Assembly (NCBI GenBank): GCA_001636495.1
Contig: KV440964.1
Span: 2,248,666-2,312,665, forward strand
Length of the DNA stretch: 64,000 bases
DNA from: Sutcliffiella horikoshii
Lineage (GTDB): Bacteria > Bacillota > Bacilli > Bacillales > Bacillaceae_I
Reading direction: 5' to 3'
Shown here in pieces: positions 50,729-60,600 of the stretch (the first letter of the stretch is position 1; each line of letters starts with the position of its first letter). The notes under the pieces were generated by a model, which saw only the letters and a list, made by a program, of their open reading frames with translations, was not told the origin of the DNA and ran no database searches. The position numbers and the translations under genes were made by a program.

Positions 50729-51211
50729 ATGTCATTTCATATTAGAGTAAGAGCTGGTGCATTGATCATACAGGACGGATCTATTTTATTGATTGAATTC
50801 AATGACGAAAATGGATTGCATTATAACTTGCCTGCTGGAGGTACAGAGCCAGGCGAAACGGTAAAGGAAGCAGTAAAAAGAGAAGCGAAAGAAGAAGCGT
50901 CCATTAATGTGGAAGTTGGCCCATTGGCGTTTGTTTATGAATATGCACCTCACTTAAACCAAAATAAGTATGGAGACACGCATTCTTTGGGATTAATGTT
51001 TGTTTGCAATATCAAAGAAGGTTGTAAACCAAGACTGCCCGCTAACCCAGATCCAAATCAGACAGGAGTGAAATGGGTCCCTTTAACAGAATTAGATAAA
51101 GTGATTCTATATCCGAATATTAAGGAACATATTCTTTCTTATGTAGAGAATAAACGATGTGTTGAAATTATAGAAGAGCATCATTTGGATGAGTACCTTA
51201 AAGATAGTTAG
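50729..51211 (+). CDS. Nudix hydrolase
   Basis: 160 residues. Nudix box from GGTEPGET through VKREAKEEASI at about residues 38-60, with E-x7-R-E-x2-E-E intact. HIRVRAGALIIQDGSILLIEF is the typical first strand pair. AAGGTAGG precedes the ATG. Substrate unknown; the box is not distinctive for ADP-ribose or dGTP forms. Confidence 0.88.
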   Translation: MSFHIRVRAGALIIQDGSILLIEFNDENGLHYNLPAGGTEPGETVKEAVKREAKEEASINVEVGPLAFVYEYAPHLNQNKYGDTHSLGLMFVCNIKEGCKPRLPANPDPNQTGVKWVPLTELDKVILYPNIKEHILSYVENKRCVEIIEEHHLDEYLKDS

Positions 51212-51223
51212 GAGTGGGTAGTT

Positions 51224-51679
51224 TTGCAAATTATCCGAGATAAAAAGAGAAGCTTTGACCTAGAAGCAATGTTAGGAAAACCTTTGTTTGCTCATTTGGC
51301 AACCGTTGAGGGGGAAATCCCAAAAGATTCTCCTGTTTGGTTTCATTGGGAGGAAAATGAATTATGGATAATTGGAACTGCCAAAGACACCTTTCCAAAA
51401 AGAATTCAGAATAACTCAAAGTGTGCAATTGGAATAGTAGATTTTGATTTTACTACTGGAAAAGTGTACCATGCAGGATTCCGTGGAAATGGTGTTGTAG
51501 AGCCTTTTGATTCAGATATAGCATATAAAATCATTTCGAAATATCTTGGAAAAGATGAGACTAAATGGGACCAGAGGTTTCAAAACCTAGATTCGTCTAA
51601 TGTGTTAATTAGATTTCAACCTAAGACTGTAGTGGTTAGGGATCAGTCCTATAAAATTTTTGGCAAAGGAAACATGTAA
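51224..51679 (+). CDS. Pyridoxamine 5'-phosphate oxidase-like flavin protein
   Basis: 151 residues with the split-barrel FMN-binding fold. LFAHLATVEGEIPKDSPVWF is the family opening strand, then LWIIGTAKDTFPKRIQNNSKCAIGIV. Start is TTG at 51224, 12 bases after the Nudix stop, with AGGAGTGG. Members bind FMN, F420 or haem; this one is not specified. Confidence 0.83.
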   Translation: MQIIRDKKRSFDLEAMLGKPLFAHLATVEGEIPKDSPVWFHWEENELWIIGTAKDTFPKRIQNNSKCAIGIVDFDFTTGKVYHAGFRGNGVVEPFDSDIAYKIISKYLGKDETKWDQRFQNLDSSNVLIRFQPKTVVVRDQSYKIFGKGNM

Positions 51680-51714
51680 GATAAAATTGAAAAAACTGAT
51701 TGGGGTAAATATTT

Positions 51715-52538
51715 ATGGGCTTGAAACATAAAGCCATAGAAATGGCAACCATATACAAACAGAATTCAAAGGTAGACGCCATCCTCCTAACTGGCTCCGT
51801 TGCATTGGGTTGGGAGGATGAGTTTTCAGACATTGAATTACATATTATTTGGAAGGAAGCCCCTACGGATGCAAATCGGATAGGACCTATTCGATCTGTA
51901 GAAGGGAGAATACTTACCTACCATCCTTATGAAGACGAAGAATGGTCAGAGTCATATGTAACACATGACGGAGTTAAATTGGAGATTAGTAGTTTTCTAA
52001 CTTCCACCATACAATCTCATATAGAAGATGTAGTGGTGAAATCTGAAGTTAGTTTTGATAAACAGTGTCTAATTGCTTCCATTCAAAATGGGGTAGGTTT
52101 GTATGGTCAGAGTGTAATTGATGTGTTAAAAAAAGTGTGGTTAAATATCCAAGTGAACTCGCAGCCAAGATGATTTCAGAGAATCTTGATTTTGGAGCCA
52201 GGTGGAATAACCGGCGTGCTCTCTTAGAACGAAAGGATTGGCTGATGTTTTACAATGTATTGTGTGATGTGCAAAAGAAGTTGATGGGGGTTCTGTTTGG
52301 ATTAAACTCCATATATGTGCATCATCCCGCATATAAGTGGATGCCGCATAAAATAGAAGAAATGCATATAAAACCCGATTACTTTCTTCCAAGAATGAAT
52401 AAAATTCTACTAGGGAACCCGATCGAAAATCTTGTTACATTGGAACAATTAGTAGATGAGGTTATTAAACTGGCGGAATTACATAAGCCCGAAATAGATA
52501 TAGAGATACAAAAGCAGAATATTAGCTATTTAAAGTAA
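51715..52538 (+). pseudogene. Nucleotidyltransferase-domain protein, frameshifted at an A7 run
   Basis: Two consecutive frames form one protein of about 274 residues. The first part (51715 to the A7 run 52128-52134) has AILLTGSVALGWEDEFSDIELH, the G-S-x10-D-x-E/D polymerase-beta nucleotidyltransferase motif. It then continues out of frame to 52173. The second part (VKYPSELAAKMISENL from 52137, ending 52538) is a helical domain typical of the family. A -1 slip at A-AAA-AAA-G would give LKKSVVKYPSEL. The cause may be a mutation, a sequencing error in a homopolymer, or programmed frameshifting. AAATATTT and weak sites precede the ATG. Confidence 0.8.
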
Positions 52539-52549
52539 GGGGATTTGAA

Positions 52550-53329
52550 ATGAATGAAGGTCGATTAAATACTAACAATTTTCACTTGAATTGTATAATA
52601 TACGGGGAGCTACGTGAATTCCCGACTGTCATCATGGACGCTGGGTATGGAGACTACTCCAAAGCATGGGAATCCATCTATCCTGCTATCTCAAAGTTAA
52701 CTCAGGTCATTCTTTATGACAGAGCTGGACTTGGGAAAAGCGAAAGAAACTCTAATCCGAGGACCAGTCTATTTATGGTAGAGGAGTTAAGAGAACTCTT
52801 AAAGAGTAAGAATGTATCGGCACCCTATATTCTCATAGGTCATTCATACGGTGGTGTGAATATGCGTTTATTTAATAATATGTACCCTCAGGAGGTAGCT
52901 GGTTTAGTGTTGATAGACACTACTCCTGAAGAATATCTAGAAAGGTTTCTACCCTCCATGTCTGAAGAATTCAAAGAGGCTTACAATAAACAGTTCACTC
53001 TTGAAGGAGACTTTCATGAATTCAAGGAAAGCTTGGACCAGCTTCATTTTAGTAATAGAATTACTGACACCCCAACAATCGTAGTTTCAGCGGGGAAAAA
53101 AGAGCATTACTCCAATGAATCTCAAGCTTTATGGAACAGAATGCAAGAGGAGATTTTAAGATTCACGACCAAAGGTGAATTTATACTTGCTGAAAATAGT
53201 GCCCATTATATACAGAATGATGAACCGCTACTAGTAATAAGCACAATTAAAAGAATGATAAAAACACTGACTACTATTGATTATGCAAATGAAAAAGGAA
53301 GTAATCATGATTCAAGATTTCTTAAATAG
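52550..53329 (+). CDS. Alpha/beta-hydrolase
   Basis: 259 residues. HG region replaced by MDAGYGDYSKAWESIYPAIS; VILYDRAGLGKSER; nucleophile elbow ILIGHSYGGVNMR; acid in SAGKKEH region and His in AENSAHYIQND. Small-molecule esterase or haloperoxidase-like. GGGGAT precedes the ATG; 12 bases after the split nucleotidyltransferase. Confidence 0.87.
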   Translation: MNEGRLNTNNFHLNCIIYGELREFPTVIMDAGYGDYSKAWESIYPAISKLTQVILYDRAGLGKSERNSNPRTSLFMVEELRELLKSKNVSAPYILIGHSYGGVNMRLFNNMYPQEVAGLVLIDTTPEEYLERFLPSMSEEFKEAYNKQFTLEGDFHEFKESLDQLHFSNRITDTPTIVVSAGKKEHYSNESQALWNRMQEEILRFTTKGEFILAENSAHYIQNDEPLLVISTIKRMIKTLTTIDYANEKGSNHDSRFLK

Positions 53330-53334
53330 ACAAA

Positions 53335-53363
53335 AAAGGTGATTCAACAATTAATCACCTTTC
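53335..53363. terminator. Bidirectional terminator
   Basis: AAAGGTGATT (53335-53344) with AATCACCTTT (53353-53362), between convergent genes. Confidence 0.87.
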
Positions 53364-53663
53364 AATGTATATAGCAACTATTGGGGCGGTAATGGCTAAA
53401 ACAGTAAGAACAATGAAAAATACCTTTTGACCAATTGGAGTTGAAAAATATAATTGAACTAGAAGGAAATAAATGAAGCTCGAAACTAGTAGAAAGGTTG
53501 CAAATTTATATAGCTCTTTTCCTTTAATAACAGCCTTTTCGGTTTGATAGACTCCTAAATTCGGATCTATGGTTAAGGGGTTGGTAAAGGCCATGATAAT
53601 CATACCTAATAAGATTAGAAGGCCCAATAGGTTCATTAAGCGCTTCATTGTGAGTTTTTCCAT
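53355..53663 (-). CDS. Hypothetical membrane protein, three helices
   Basis: 102 residues with hydrophobic segments at about 10-27, 54-74 and 80-99 and a polar loop DPNLGVYQTEKAVIKGKEL between the first two. AAGGAG precedes the ATG. No family recognised. Confidence 0.6.
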   Translation of the reverse strand: MEKLTMKRLMNLLGLLILLGMIIMAFTNPLTIDPNLGVYQTEKAVIKGKELYKFATFLLVSSFIYFLLVQLYFSTPIGQKVFFIVLTVLAITAPIVAIYIER

Positions 53664-53809
53664 GAATGTTGCTCCTTGTAGAGTGTGTTTTTAAAAGAAT
53701 CATTAAATATAGACAATCTGGGACTGAAACTAGATCTCAAAGTGTTTTCATAATAAGTCTATACGATGAAAAGGTTGAAAAGTTTCATAGAAACGAAATT
53801 CAAACTACC

Positions 53810-54520
53810 TTATTGTTTCACATTCTGAACCTTCAACACTTCCACAACCATCCTGCCAATTTGCCGACCAAGCCTTAACCCTTCATCATTGTCTACCTTA
53901 AAATGCACTCCTGCATACAAACGGGACTGAGCCGAAGCATCCACAGTTGCTTTAATTCGGGCTTGCTCTTGAGGAAAATAATACGTCATTATTTCTAGAG
54001 CCGCGCCTGCTAAGCATGCGTGTGCAGAAGGATAGGCTGGAAATCGTGGTGTATCCATTATTTTTCTAATATTTCTCCCATATTGGTTGGGACGGGCAAC
54101 ATCCCATAAATATTTTAAATACCAGCAAACAACAAAAACATCATTCATGGTGGCATGGAAAAAACCTTGCATGCGTGCACAGTTTGGTGATCCCATCGGA
54201 TATTGCTCAGCGAAATCATAAAGCATGGTAGAAAATCTTTCTGCTATTTCACCAGTTGCCCAGTATTGTGCGCTTTGGATCTGTTGTGGGGTTAAAACAC
54301 TCATCGCCTGTTCTACAATTAGTAGTTCACTATTCCAGTCTATAGATAAAGGATTTTTTATTTGCCAAGTAATTTCCTTTCCGAAAGGATCTAGGAATCT
54401 ATTGCCTCCCTCTCTCCTGATGAAAAACATCGGCCAAGAGGCTGCATTAGGATTTCCGACAGGTGGAGTTTGTTCTCCTTGATAGGGATATTGGGACCAT
54501 TGTCTGTATTCTGTTCGCAT
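53810..54520 (-). CDS. PAP2/vanadium-haloperoxidase-like protein
   Basis: 236 residues. The three phosphatase/haloperoxidase motifs are present: KYLWDVARP (K-x6-R-P), FPAYPSAHACLAGAA (P-S-x-H) and SRLYAGVHFKVDNDEG (S-R-x5-H-x3-D). It has few hydrophobic stretches, so it resembles soluble vanadium-dependent haloperoxidase-type proteins rather than membrane PAP2 phosphatases. In motif 2 the usual PSGH is PSAH. No signal peptide. AAGGGG precedes the ATG. Confidence 0.8.
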   Translation of the reverse strand: MRTEYRQWSQYPYQGEQTPPVGNPNAASWPMFFIRREGGNRFLDPFGKEITWQIKNPLSIDWNSELLIVEQAMSVLTPQQIQSAQYWATGEIAERFSTMLYDFAEQYPMGSPNCARMQGFFHATMNDVFVVCWYLKYLWDVARPNQYGRNIRKIMDTPRFPAYPSAHACLAGAALEIMTYYFPQEQARIKATVDASAQSRLYAGVHFKVDNDEGLRLGRQIGRMVVEVLKVQNVKQ

Positions 54521-54657
54521 ATGTTCAACCCCTTAAAAGTTCTTCTAAAATTCTTTATGATGAATGGATGAAATATATGTTAAAAACAGCAAGGTCTAAC
54601 CATGGAAGCATGCTAAAATAGGAAGAAAAGTTCGTTTTGAATAAAAGGGAGAAAATA

Positions 54658-55953
54658 ATGCTAAATCATAAAACACCTTCGGAAGAGATAGTCGCTTCCC
54701 CAGAAAAATTACAAAAATTATATAAACGAACACTTTTTATCGTTGTTCTATCCCAGATATTCGGAGGGGCAGGTCTTGCTGCAGGTATCACAGTAGGGGC
54801 TTTGCTGGCTCAAGACATGCTTGGTACTGATGCATATTCCGGTGTTCCCGTTGCCTTATTGACACTAGGTTCAGCTGGGGCAGCTTACTTGATTGGGCGT
54901 GTATCGCAACTGTATGGACGCCGGATTGGCTTGGCAGGCGGTTTCTTAACCGGAGGAGTTAGTGCACTAGGTGTGGTACTTGCAGCTGTCACCAATAGTG
55001 TGTGGTTGTTGTTTTTTTCCTTGCTATTTTACGGGGCTGGGACGGCTTCCAATCTTCAAGCGAGATATGCGGGAACAGATCTGGCATCTGCTAAACAACG
55101 AGGTAAAGCCATAAGTATTGCGCTAGTTTCGACTACTCTTGGGGCTGTAGCGGGTCCTAACCTAGTCGGTGTGATGGGAGATTTTGCAGTATCAATAGGT
55201 GTTCCGTCATTAGCGGGACCGTTTATTTTGGGAGCGGCTGCTTTTATAATGGCGGGATTGATCTTACTTGTTTTCATGAAACCGGATCCTTTACTGGTTT
55301 CTAAAGCATTGGATGTAGAGACCCCTATAAATACGGAGAATACCCAAAATATAAGTCCTTCAAAAAATAACCGTGGAATTATCGTTGGTGCATCTGTAAT
55401 GGTTCTGACTCAGATGGTAATGGTTGCAATCATGACCATGACGCCCATTCATATGGGGCACCACGGACATGGGCTAGATGCTATCGGGCTTGTAATCGGA
55501 ATCCATATCGGGGCCATGTATTTACCATCATTAGTTACCGGAGTTCTGGTCGATAAATTCGGTCGCACGGCAATGGCGTCGGCAGCTGGGATAACACTGC
55601 TACTTGCCGGGATTGTCGCTGCCACAGCCCCTGGTGACAGTTTATTTGTACTGATCTTGGCATTGGCCTTACTAGGCTTGGGCTGGAACTTTGGTTTGAT
55701 AAGTGGCACTGCAACGATTGTTGATGCAACAATCCCTTCCACACGTGCAAAGGTTCAAGGTTCCATGGATGTGCTGGTAGCCTTGTCAGGTGCCACTGGT
55801 GGTATGATGTCAGGAATGATAGTATCCCATACAAGTTATGCCATGCTTTCCATAGGTGGTGGACTATTATCCCTTTTGTTATTGCCTTTGATTATCTGGG
55901 CGAGCAGAGGAAACGTGGTTGCTAAACACGGGAAAAATAAAAAAACGGCGTAA
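54658..55953 (+). CDS. MFS transporter
   Basis: 431 residues with about 12 helices. Motif A-like IGRVSQLYGRRIGLAGGF in loop 2-3 and GVLVDKFGRTAMASAAG in loop 8-9. A hydrophilic loop with NTENTQNISPSKNN divides the two halves. His/Gly-rich segment MGHHGHGLDAIG in the second half is unusual. Start at 54658 follows AAAAGGGAG. Exports or imports small molecules; the substrate is unknown. Confidence 0.88.
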   Translation: MLNHKTPSEEIVASPEKLQKLYKRTLFIVVLSQIFGGAGLAAGITVGALLAQDMLGTDAYSGVPVALLTLGSAGAAYLIGRVSQLYGRRIGLAGGFLTGGVSALGVVLAAVTNSVWLLFFSLLFYGAGTASNLQARYAGTDLASAKQRGKAISIALVSTTLGAVAGPNLVGVMGDFAVSIGVPSLAGPFILGAAAFIMAGLILLVFMKPDPLLVSKALDVETPINTENTQNISPSKNNRGIIVGASVMVLTQMVMVAIMTMTPIHMGHHGHGLDAIGLVIGIHIGAMYLPSLVTGVLVDKFGRTAMASAAGITLLLAGIVAATAPGDSLFVLILALALLGLGWNFGLISGTATIVDATIPSTRAKVQGSMDVLVALSGATGGMMSGMIVSHTSYAMLSIGGGLLSLLLLPLIIWASRGNVVAKHGKNKKTA

Positions 55954-55985
55954 GCAGCAATCAGCCTGCGTACGCTGTTTTTTTG
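55944..55985 (+). terminator. Intrinsic terminator of the MFS gene
   Basis: ACGGCGTA (55945-55952) with TACGCTGT (55971-55978), then AGCAG/CTGC pairing inside and a run of seven Ts. Confidence 0.78.
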
Positions 55986-55997
55986 TAAATAAAAGTG

Positions 55998-56196
55998 ATG
56001 GCGGGAAAATTATCAAGTATGGGGGGAATATCTTGTTCACTGGTTTAATTTCACTCTGTTATGGGGGGAATAATCTGTTCTTTGGGGGGATTCTGATGAT
56101 GACGGGGGAATTGATGTGAAATATGGGGGGATTCACATCAGATGATAGTTGAAATAAGCATCTATACTGATGAGAAAAACGCTTTGAGTGGGGGGA
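55998..56196. repeat. Array C: ~21-bp phased repeat, core ATGGGGGGAATA
   Basis: Core copies begin at 55998 (ATGGCGGGAA), 56019, 56040 (degenerate), 56061, 56082, about 56102 and 56123, intervals of 20-21 bases, with a further copy at 56188. Variable spacers contain TTGTTCAC, CTGTTCTT and similar. G-runs of six are conserved. It follows the MFS terminator directly. The rest of 56136-56483 has a repeat fragment and hairpins but no gene. Confidence 0.7.
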
Positions 56197-56348
56197 ATAG
56201 AAAGAGGAAATGATTGAATAAGGAAATAGGGCTATAATTATAAGTTTAAGAGGCTAGAAAATGGAGAAAGGATTGACTCCCACTCCCATTGTGCAGAATA
56301 AGTAGCATATCAACAATCTCTGAGAATATCCTATGAAAATCCCCCCAC

Positions 56349-56418
56349 TGTTGATTGCAGTGCAGGGTGAGAGACTCCCATGGGGGATAGCGGTAGACTT
56401 AAGAACTCTCAGGCGAAG
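56349..56418. repeat. Fragment of a dispersed Bacillus intergenic repeat
   Basis: TTGATTGCAGTGCAGGGTG, GAGACTCCCATGGGGGATAG and ACTCTCAGGCGAAG follow one another in the order and spacing of the 5' half of a GC-rich dispersed element that I recall as common in Bacillus genomes. The 3' half appears missing or decayed. Confidence 0.4.
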
Positions 56419-56495
56419 TAAGGGGGTACTCAAGCACCCCCTTATAAATAAGCGAACTATCAGGAGTTTAAAAGATAGTTTACTTATTTTCCCTT
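56419..56495. terminator. Two hairpins at the 3' end of the minus-strand gene
   Basis: TAAGGGGGT (56419-56427) pairs perfectly with ACCCCCTTA (56436-56444). A second inverted repeat (AAATAAG..AACTATC with GATAGTT..CTTATTT) spans 56446-56489 and includes the gene's stop codon. Confidence 0.6.
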
Positions 56496-56786
56496 TACCT
56501 TCTCCATCTCCTCGGACACAACAAATGCCAGATCGTCATTACCAAACATAGAAAGAACCCCTAACACCGTATCGTTAGAAATGTCTCCAGCCTCTTCCTT
56601 TGATACCGTCAATTCCAATGCTTGAGCAAGTGCAGGGTTATTTGCTTGGTGAGGATATGCTTTTGTATAAAGTGTAAATGGGTCCAGGTTATGATTGATA
56701 CACCACTGTGCAAAAACCAATATCATCATATTTTCTTCTTTTTGATAGTTTTGTATGATTGCTTGTTCCAAATCTTTTTTGTCCAT
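56484..56786 (-). CDS. Hypothetical helical protein
   Basis: 100 residues, predicted mostly alpha-helical (KKDLEQAIIQNYQKEENMMI, ALAQALELTVSKEEAGDI), ending in a charged EEMEKVKGK. No membrane segment. AAAGGAG precedes the ATG. Unrecognised. Confidence 0.6.
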   Translation of the reverse strand: MDKKDLEQAIIQNYQKEENMMILVFAQWCINHNLDPFTLYTKAYPHQANNPALAQALELTVSKEEAGDISNDTVLGVLSMFGNDDLAFVVSEEMEKVKGK

Positions 56787-56986
56787 TGTCTAATTTCTCC
56801 TTTGGTTCTGGTAAACTCATTATATAGGAAATAGGTTAATGAACCAACCCTGTCTCTGTTTCGAACAGGTATCTGTTTTTTTAAGGATTTTTTAATTAAA
56901 AATCTGTGACATATGATATATAATTAAGGAAAATGCGTATAGGGATTATTTAACTATTATACATAGATGATGGGGTGGAGCTAGCT

Positions 56987-57520
56987 ATGAAAATGGAAGT
57001 GGGAGATTTGCTTTTTGTGAAAGGGAATTGCAATTTTAGCCCTTTTATCCGTTTTTTTCTGAAATCTGAATACAGCCATGTGACCATTGCAGTGGATGAA
57101 GAGCATATTTGTGAGGTCGATTTGTACAGGAAAATGGAAATCATGAAGAACCCATATAAAGAATATGATTTATACAGACTTAAAATGAATCTGACGAAGG
57201 GTCAACAAGAAGCTCTCCTTCATTTTCTTCATAATAAGGTTTCCACTTCCAAAGGGTATGATTGGTGGCGATTATTATCATTATGCATCAAACGATATTT
57301 CCGTTGGAATCTCATTATCCATGAACAGGACCGTTATATCTGCTCTGAAATAATTGACAAAGCTTTTCAGCATATAGGGATAGATTTGGTGGAGGATTTA
57401 GTCACAGGGGATGTCACGCCGATAGATATCATGAGGTCAGAGCATATTGAGTATATCTCCTCTGTATATAGATTAAAGGAATCTTTGATGGAAAAAGGAA
57501 GCTTAAAGAAAAGTGGTTGA
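56987..57520 (+). CDS. YiiX-type permuted papain-fold (NlpC/P60 superfamily) protein
   Basis: 177 residues from the ATG at 56987 (GGGGTGGAG upstream; a GTG at 56975 is possible). Opening VGDLLFVKGNCNFSPFIRFF, then SEYSHVTIAVDEEHICE with the presumed catalytic His, and later YICSEIIDKAF with the catalytic Cys. The His-before-Cys order is that of circularly permuted NlpC/P60 (YiiX/LRAT-like) enzymes, which cleave amide or acyl bonds. It directly precedes the TPR/C39 protein, another Cys-peptidase-fold gene. Confidence 0.78.
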   Translation: MKMEVGDLLFVKGNCNFSPFIRFFLKSEYSHVTIAVDEEHICEVDLYRKMEIMKNPYKEYDLYRLKMNLTKGQQEALLHFLHNKVSTSKGYDWWRLLSLCIKRYFRWNLIIHEQDRYICSEIIDKAFQHIGIDLVEDLVTGDVTPIDIMRSEHIEYISSVYRLKESLMEKGSLKKSG

Positions 57521-57531
57521 AACTTGCGAGA

Positions 57532-57560
57532 AAAGGTTGCCTAAATTGGGCAGCTTTTTC
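57532..57560 (+). terminator. Intrinsic terminator after the YiiX-like gene
   Basis: AAAGGTTGCC pairs with GGGCAGCTTTT around a short loop, then T-tract. Confidence 0.72.
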
Positions 57561-57671
57561 TTTTTCATTACAGTACTTTTCACCTATGAAAAATAGATGG
57601 TAAAGAGAAAAGAATCGTCGTATATTTAATCTAGTTATGTAAAAATTTTGAATGGGATCTGAGGAGAATTC

Positions 57672-60600
57672 ATGATGAAAATTAAGCAGTTGGCAAAATT
57701 AATGGATGAGGCTAATTATCAAGCTGCGCTCCAATTATTTAGGGATGCTTTCATCGATTATACAAACAAACCTAAATTGTCGGCGTTCCGGGAGGTTCTA
57801 GCTCTCTCGGATGATGAATTGAGACCCATTCTTCAAGTGATGGACCTTGCGCTGATGGATGATATTTCCGGTTTGTTGATAAGAGCTAATCATAGAAAAA
57901 AGAAAACGATAACATCCACCATCTGGTTTTGTGAGGAGCTCATGGACCAAGGGGAGCTCGTACAAGCGGAGGACTTGCTGTTAACATTATTACAAAAAGA
58001 CATCACAAAGAAAGAAGAAGAAAAAATCTTATATAACCTGGCTATTGCCTGCATCCGGATGCGACGCTATCAAGCAACTTATGAGTATATGACAAAGTGT
58101 GAAGAAATGACATCCAATTCCATGAACACCCGCTGGGGCTATTATTATCTTCAGAAAGGTGAATGGGATGAAGGTGTAAAGTTCCTTCTTGAAGGATTAC
58201 AAGATAAGAAGGACGGCGTCTATGCCTATGGAATGTTGATCAGGCATTATATGCTTCAGGGGAATTGGAGGGAAGCGAAAGGTTATATCGACCGTGCCAT
58301 TCTTCAATACCCGGATTTCCCAAGAGTGCAAATGGAAAAATTACGATTCCATTATAAAACGAAAGAGTGGACTGAACTGAGAGAAACAGTTAAGTCACTT
58401 CAGGAGATCACTCCTTTTCATAGCTATCAGACGGTCAACAGCCTTTGGGTTGCAGAGAGCTATTACCATGAACATGATATCTCAGCTTTACGTCATTTCT
58501 TGCTACAAAATGAAACGATTGCCTCTAAGAGCCATTTTAAACACCTGCCAGAAAAGGTAAAAAGAGAATCCATCTTTATTAGGGAGTTCAAGCCTACTAT
58601 TCAAAAGAGCAACTACTGTGTACCTGCCAGTCTTGAAATGGTGTTGAGTATGTATAATATCCACGTTTCTCAAGAGGAAGTGGCAGAATCTATTTTTACC
58701 GTTTCAGGTTCCAGTATTTCTAAAGCGATCACCTTCTTGGAGCAAAGGGGATTTTATAGCAAATATTTCTATAGCAATGTCGACCTGATTAAACAGCTGC
58801 TACAATCAGGAATCTCTGTCATCATGAGCTTGGAATATCCTACTTCCTCCCATGTGCAGGTGGTGGTCGGATATGATGATAATTTACAGTGCCTACTTAT
58901 ACAGGATCCGAACTTAACAGATGTCATCTATGTGGAATATGAGAAGTTTCAGGAAGAATTCAGCAATAGTCACGCGTTAGCTATTGCAGTCGTACCATCG
59001 CAACAGGCTACATCAATAGAGTACTTGAATGAACACGAACATGAAGTTGCCGCGAGAATACAGTGGCTAGGGGAAAATTGTAACGAGGAATTTACGGAAG
59101 AAGATAAAACTTTTATCCGTAATGGCATAACCGACATCATTGTGGCTGCAAGTTATTTGAAATTCCTTGCTAAGAATGAAGAGGAAGAATTACTGTCACA
59201 AGCAGCATCCGTAGTAGAACAGTCCCATTTTGAAAAAGAATATAAATACCTTATCATCGCCATGGCTTATGTCCGCGTAAAAAAATGGAGCCAAGCAGAG
59301 GAATATCTTGAACAAGTAAAACCTCAGTATTATCAATCAGCTTACTGGTACCTAAAAGGAAGGATTCATTATGAAAAGAACGAACATGAAGAAGCGGCAA
59401 GCTCCTTCAAAAAAGGAATTACTTATGAAGCGGATGATTTTGTTTTGTGGTCCTACCTTGCGCTTTCAACTTCCTTCCAAGGGCTGGATGAACAGGCTCT
59501 GAGTTATTCTTTCATTGCAATGGATATCAATGACCTAGATACATTCACCAGAATCAACCATGGAATGATTCTGTTCGATAATACGTTTTTTATAGAGGCT
59601 AGAGAACAATTCAATTCGGTGTTAAAGGAAGTGAAAACGCATGGGCACGCATGGTTTGAAAGAGCCAGATGCGACAAAGAACTGGAACGGTACCGGCATG
59701 CGGAAAGAGGATTCCGAACGGCTATTTCACTCGATCCGGAAATAGCCGCACCATATCGCGAGCTTGCACATCTTTACGAATTTGTATGGATGCAACCGGA
59801 GAAGGTGGAGCCACTTTTACAGAAGGGGTTAAAAGAATCGGAAGAAGCCATTCTCCTACTTCTTGAACTCGGTGACTACTATGAGCGACAGAAAGAATAT
59901 GATAAAGCAAGATCATTATTCTTACGTACAACAGAGAAGTATCCAGAGGATTCAGCTGGCTGGGTGAATCTTGGTCACCTCTTAAAAGAAGAAGGGAAAT
60001 TCAATGACGCGTACGTATGGCTGAATGAACAATATGAAAAGTTCCAGGATGACAGTGAGTATTTGGTGAATGCAGGGAGATATATGTGGGAAGCGGCACT
60101 GGCAATGGATGCACCACCTGGCCATCTCGAGCAAGCATTGGCTTTATTGGAAAAAGGAATGGATCACGCGCCTGCAAATCTCGATGACGCATTGGAACTC
60201 TATGTCAATCTAATTGAAGATACTCCGTATAATGAGAGAGGAATCCAGTTCCTGCAGGCCAAACACGAAGAGGATGTGGAAAACTATCTCTATTCTACCT
60301 ATATGGGATGTTTGTATGAAAGTAGCGGATTGTGGGGTAAAGCGAAAGATTGTTATGAGGTAGGTCTTTCCAACTCATACAAAATTCTCCCGCTTTATCG
60401 GTTAGGGGAACTGTTGGTTAAGCTCGGAGAAGATAAGGAAGCGAGAAAATATTACAAAAAAGTTATTGAACTTGATCCGACGCATGTTCAAGCCCACATA
60501 AATATTGCTGATATCTGTCAACGGCTAAACCACAAAGTACAAGAGCTTTATCACATTCGGAAGGCGTTTGGTCTAAATCCGTATGCCGTAAATATTGAAT

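Noticed and set aside
55919-56119. 66-codon frame after the MFS gene
   Set aside because: It begins inside the MFS gene, crosses its terminator and is otherwise array C.
56349-56418. Glycine riboswitch (GAGAGAC.. and ..ACTCTCAGGC)
   Set aside because: The end motif is similar, but the conserved internal core (GCCGAAGG-like) is missing and no glycine-cleavage or transport gene follows on that strand.
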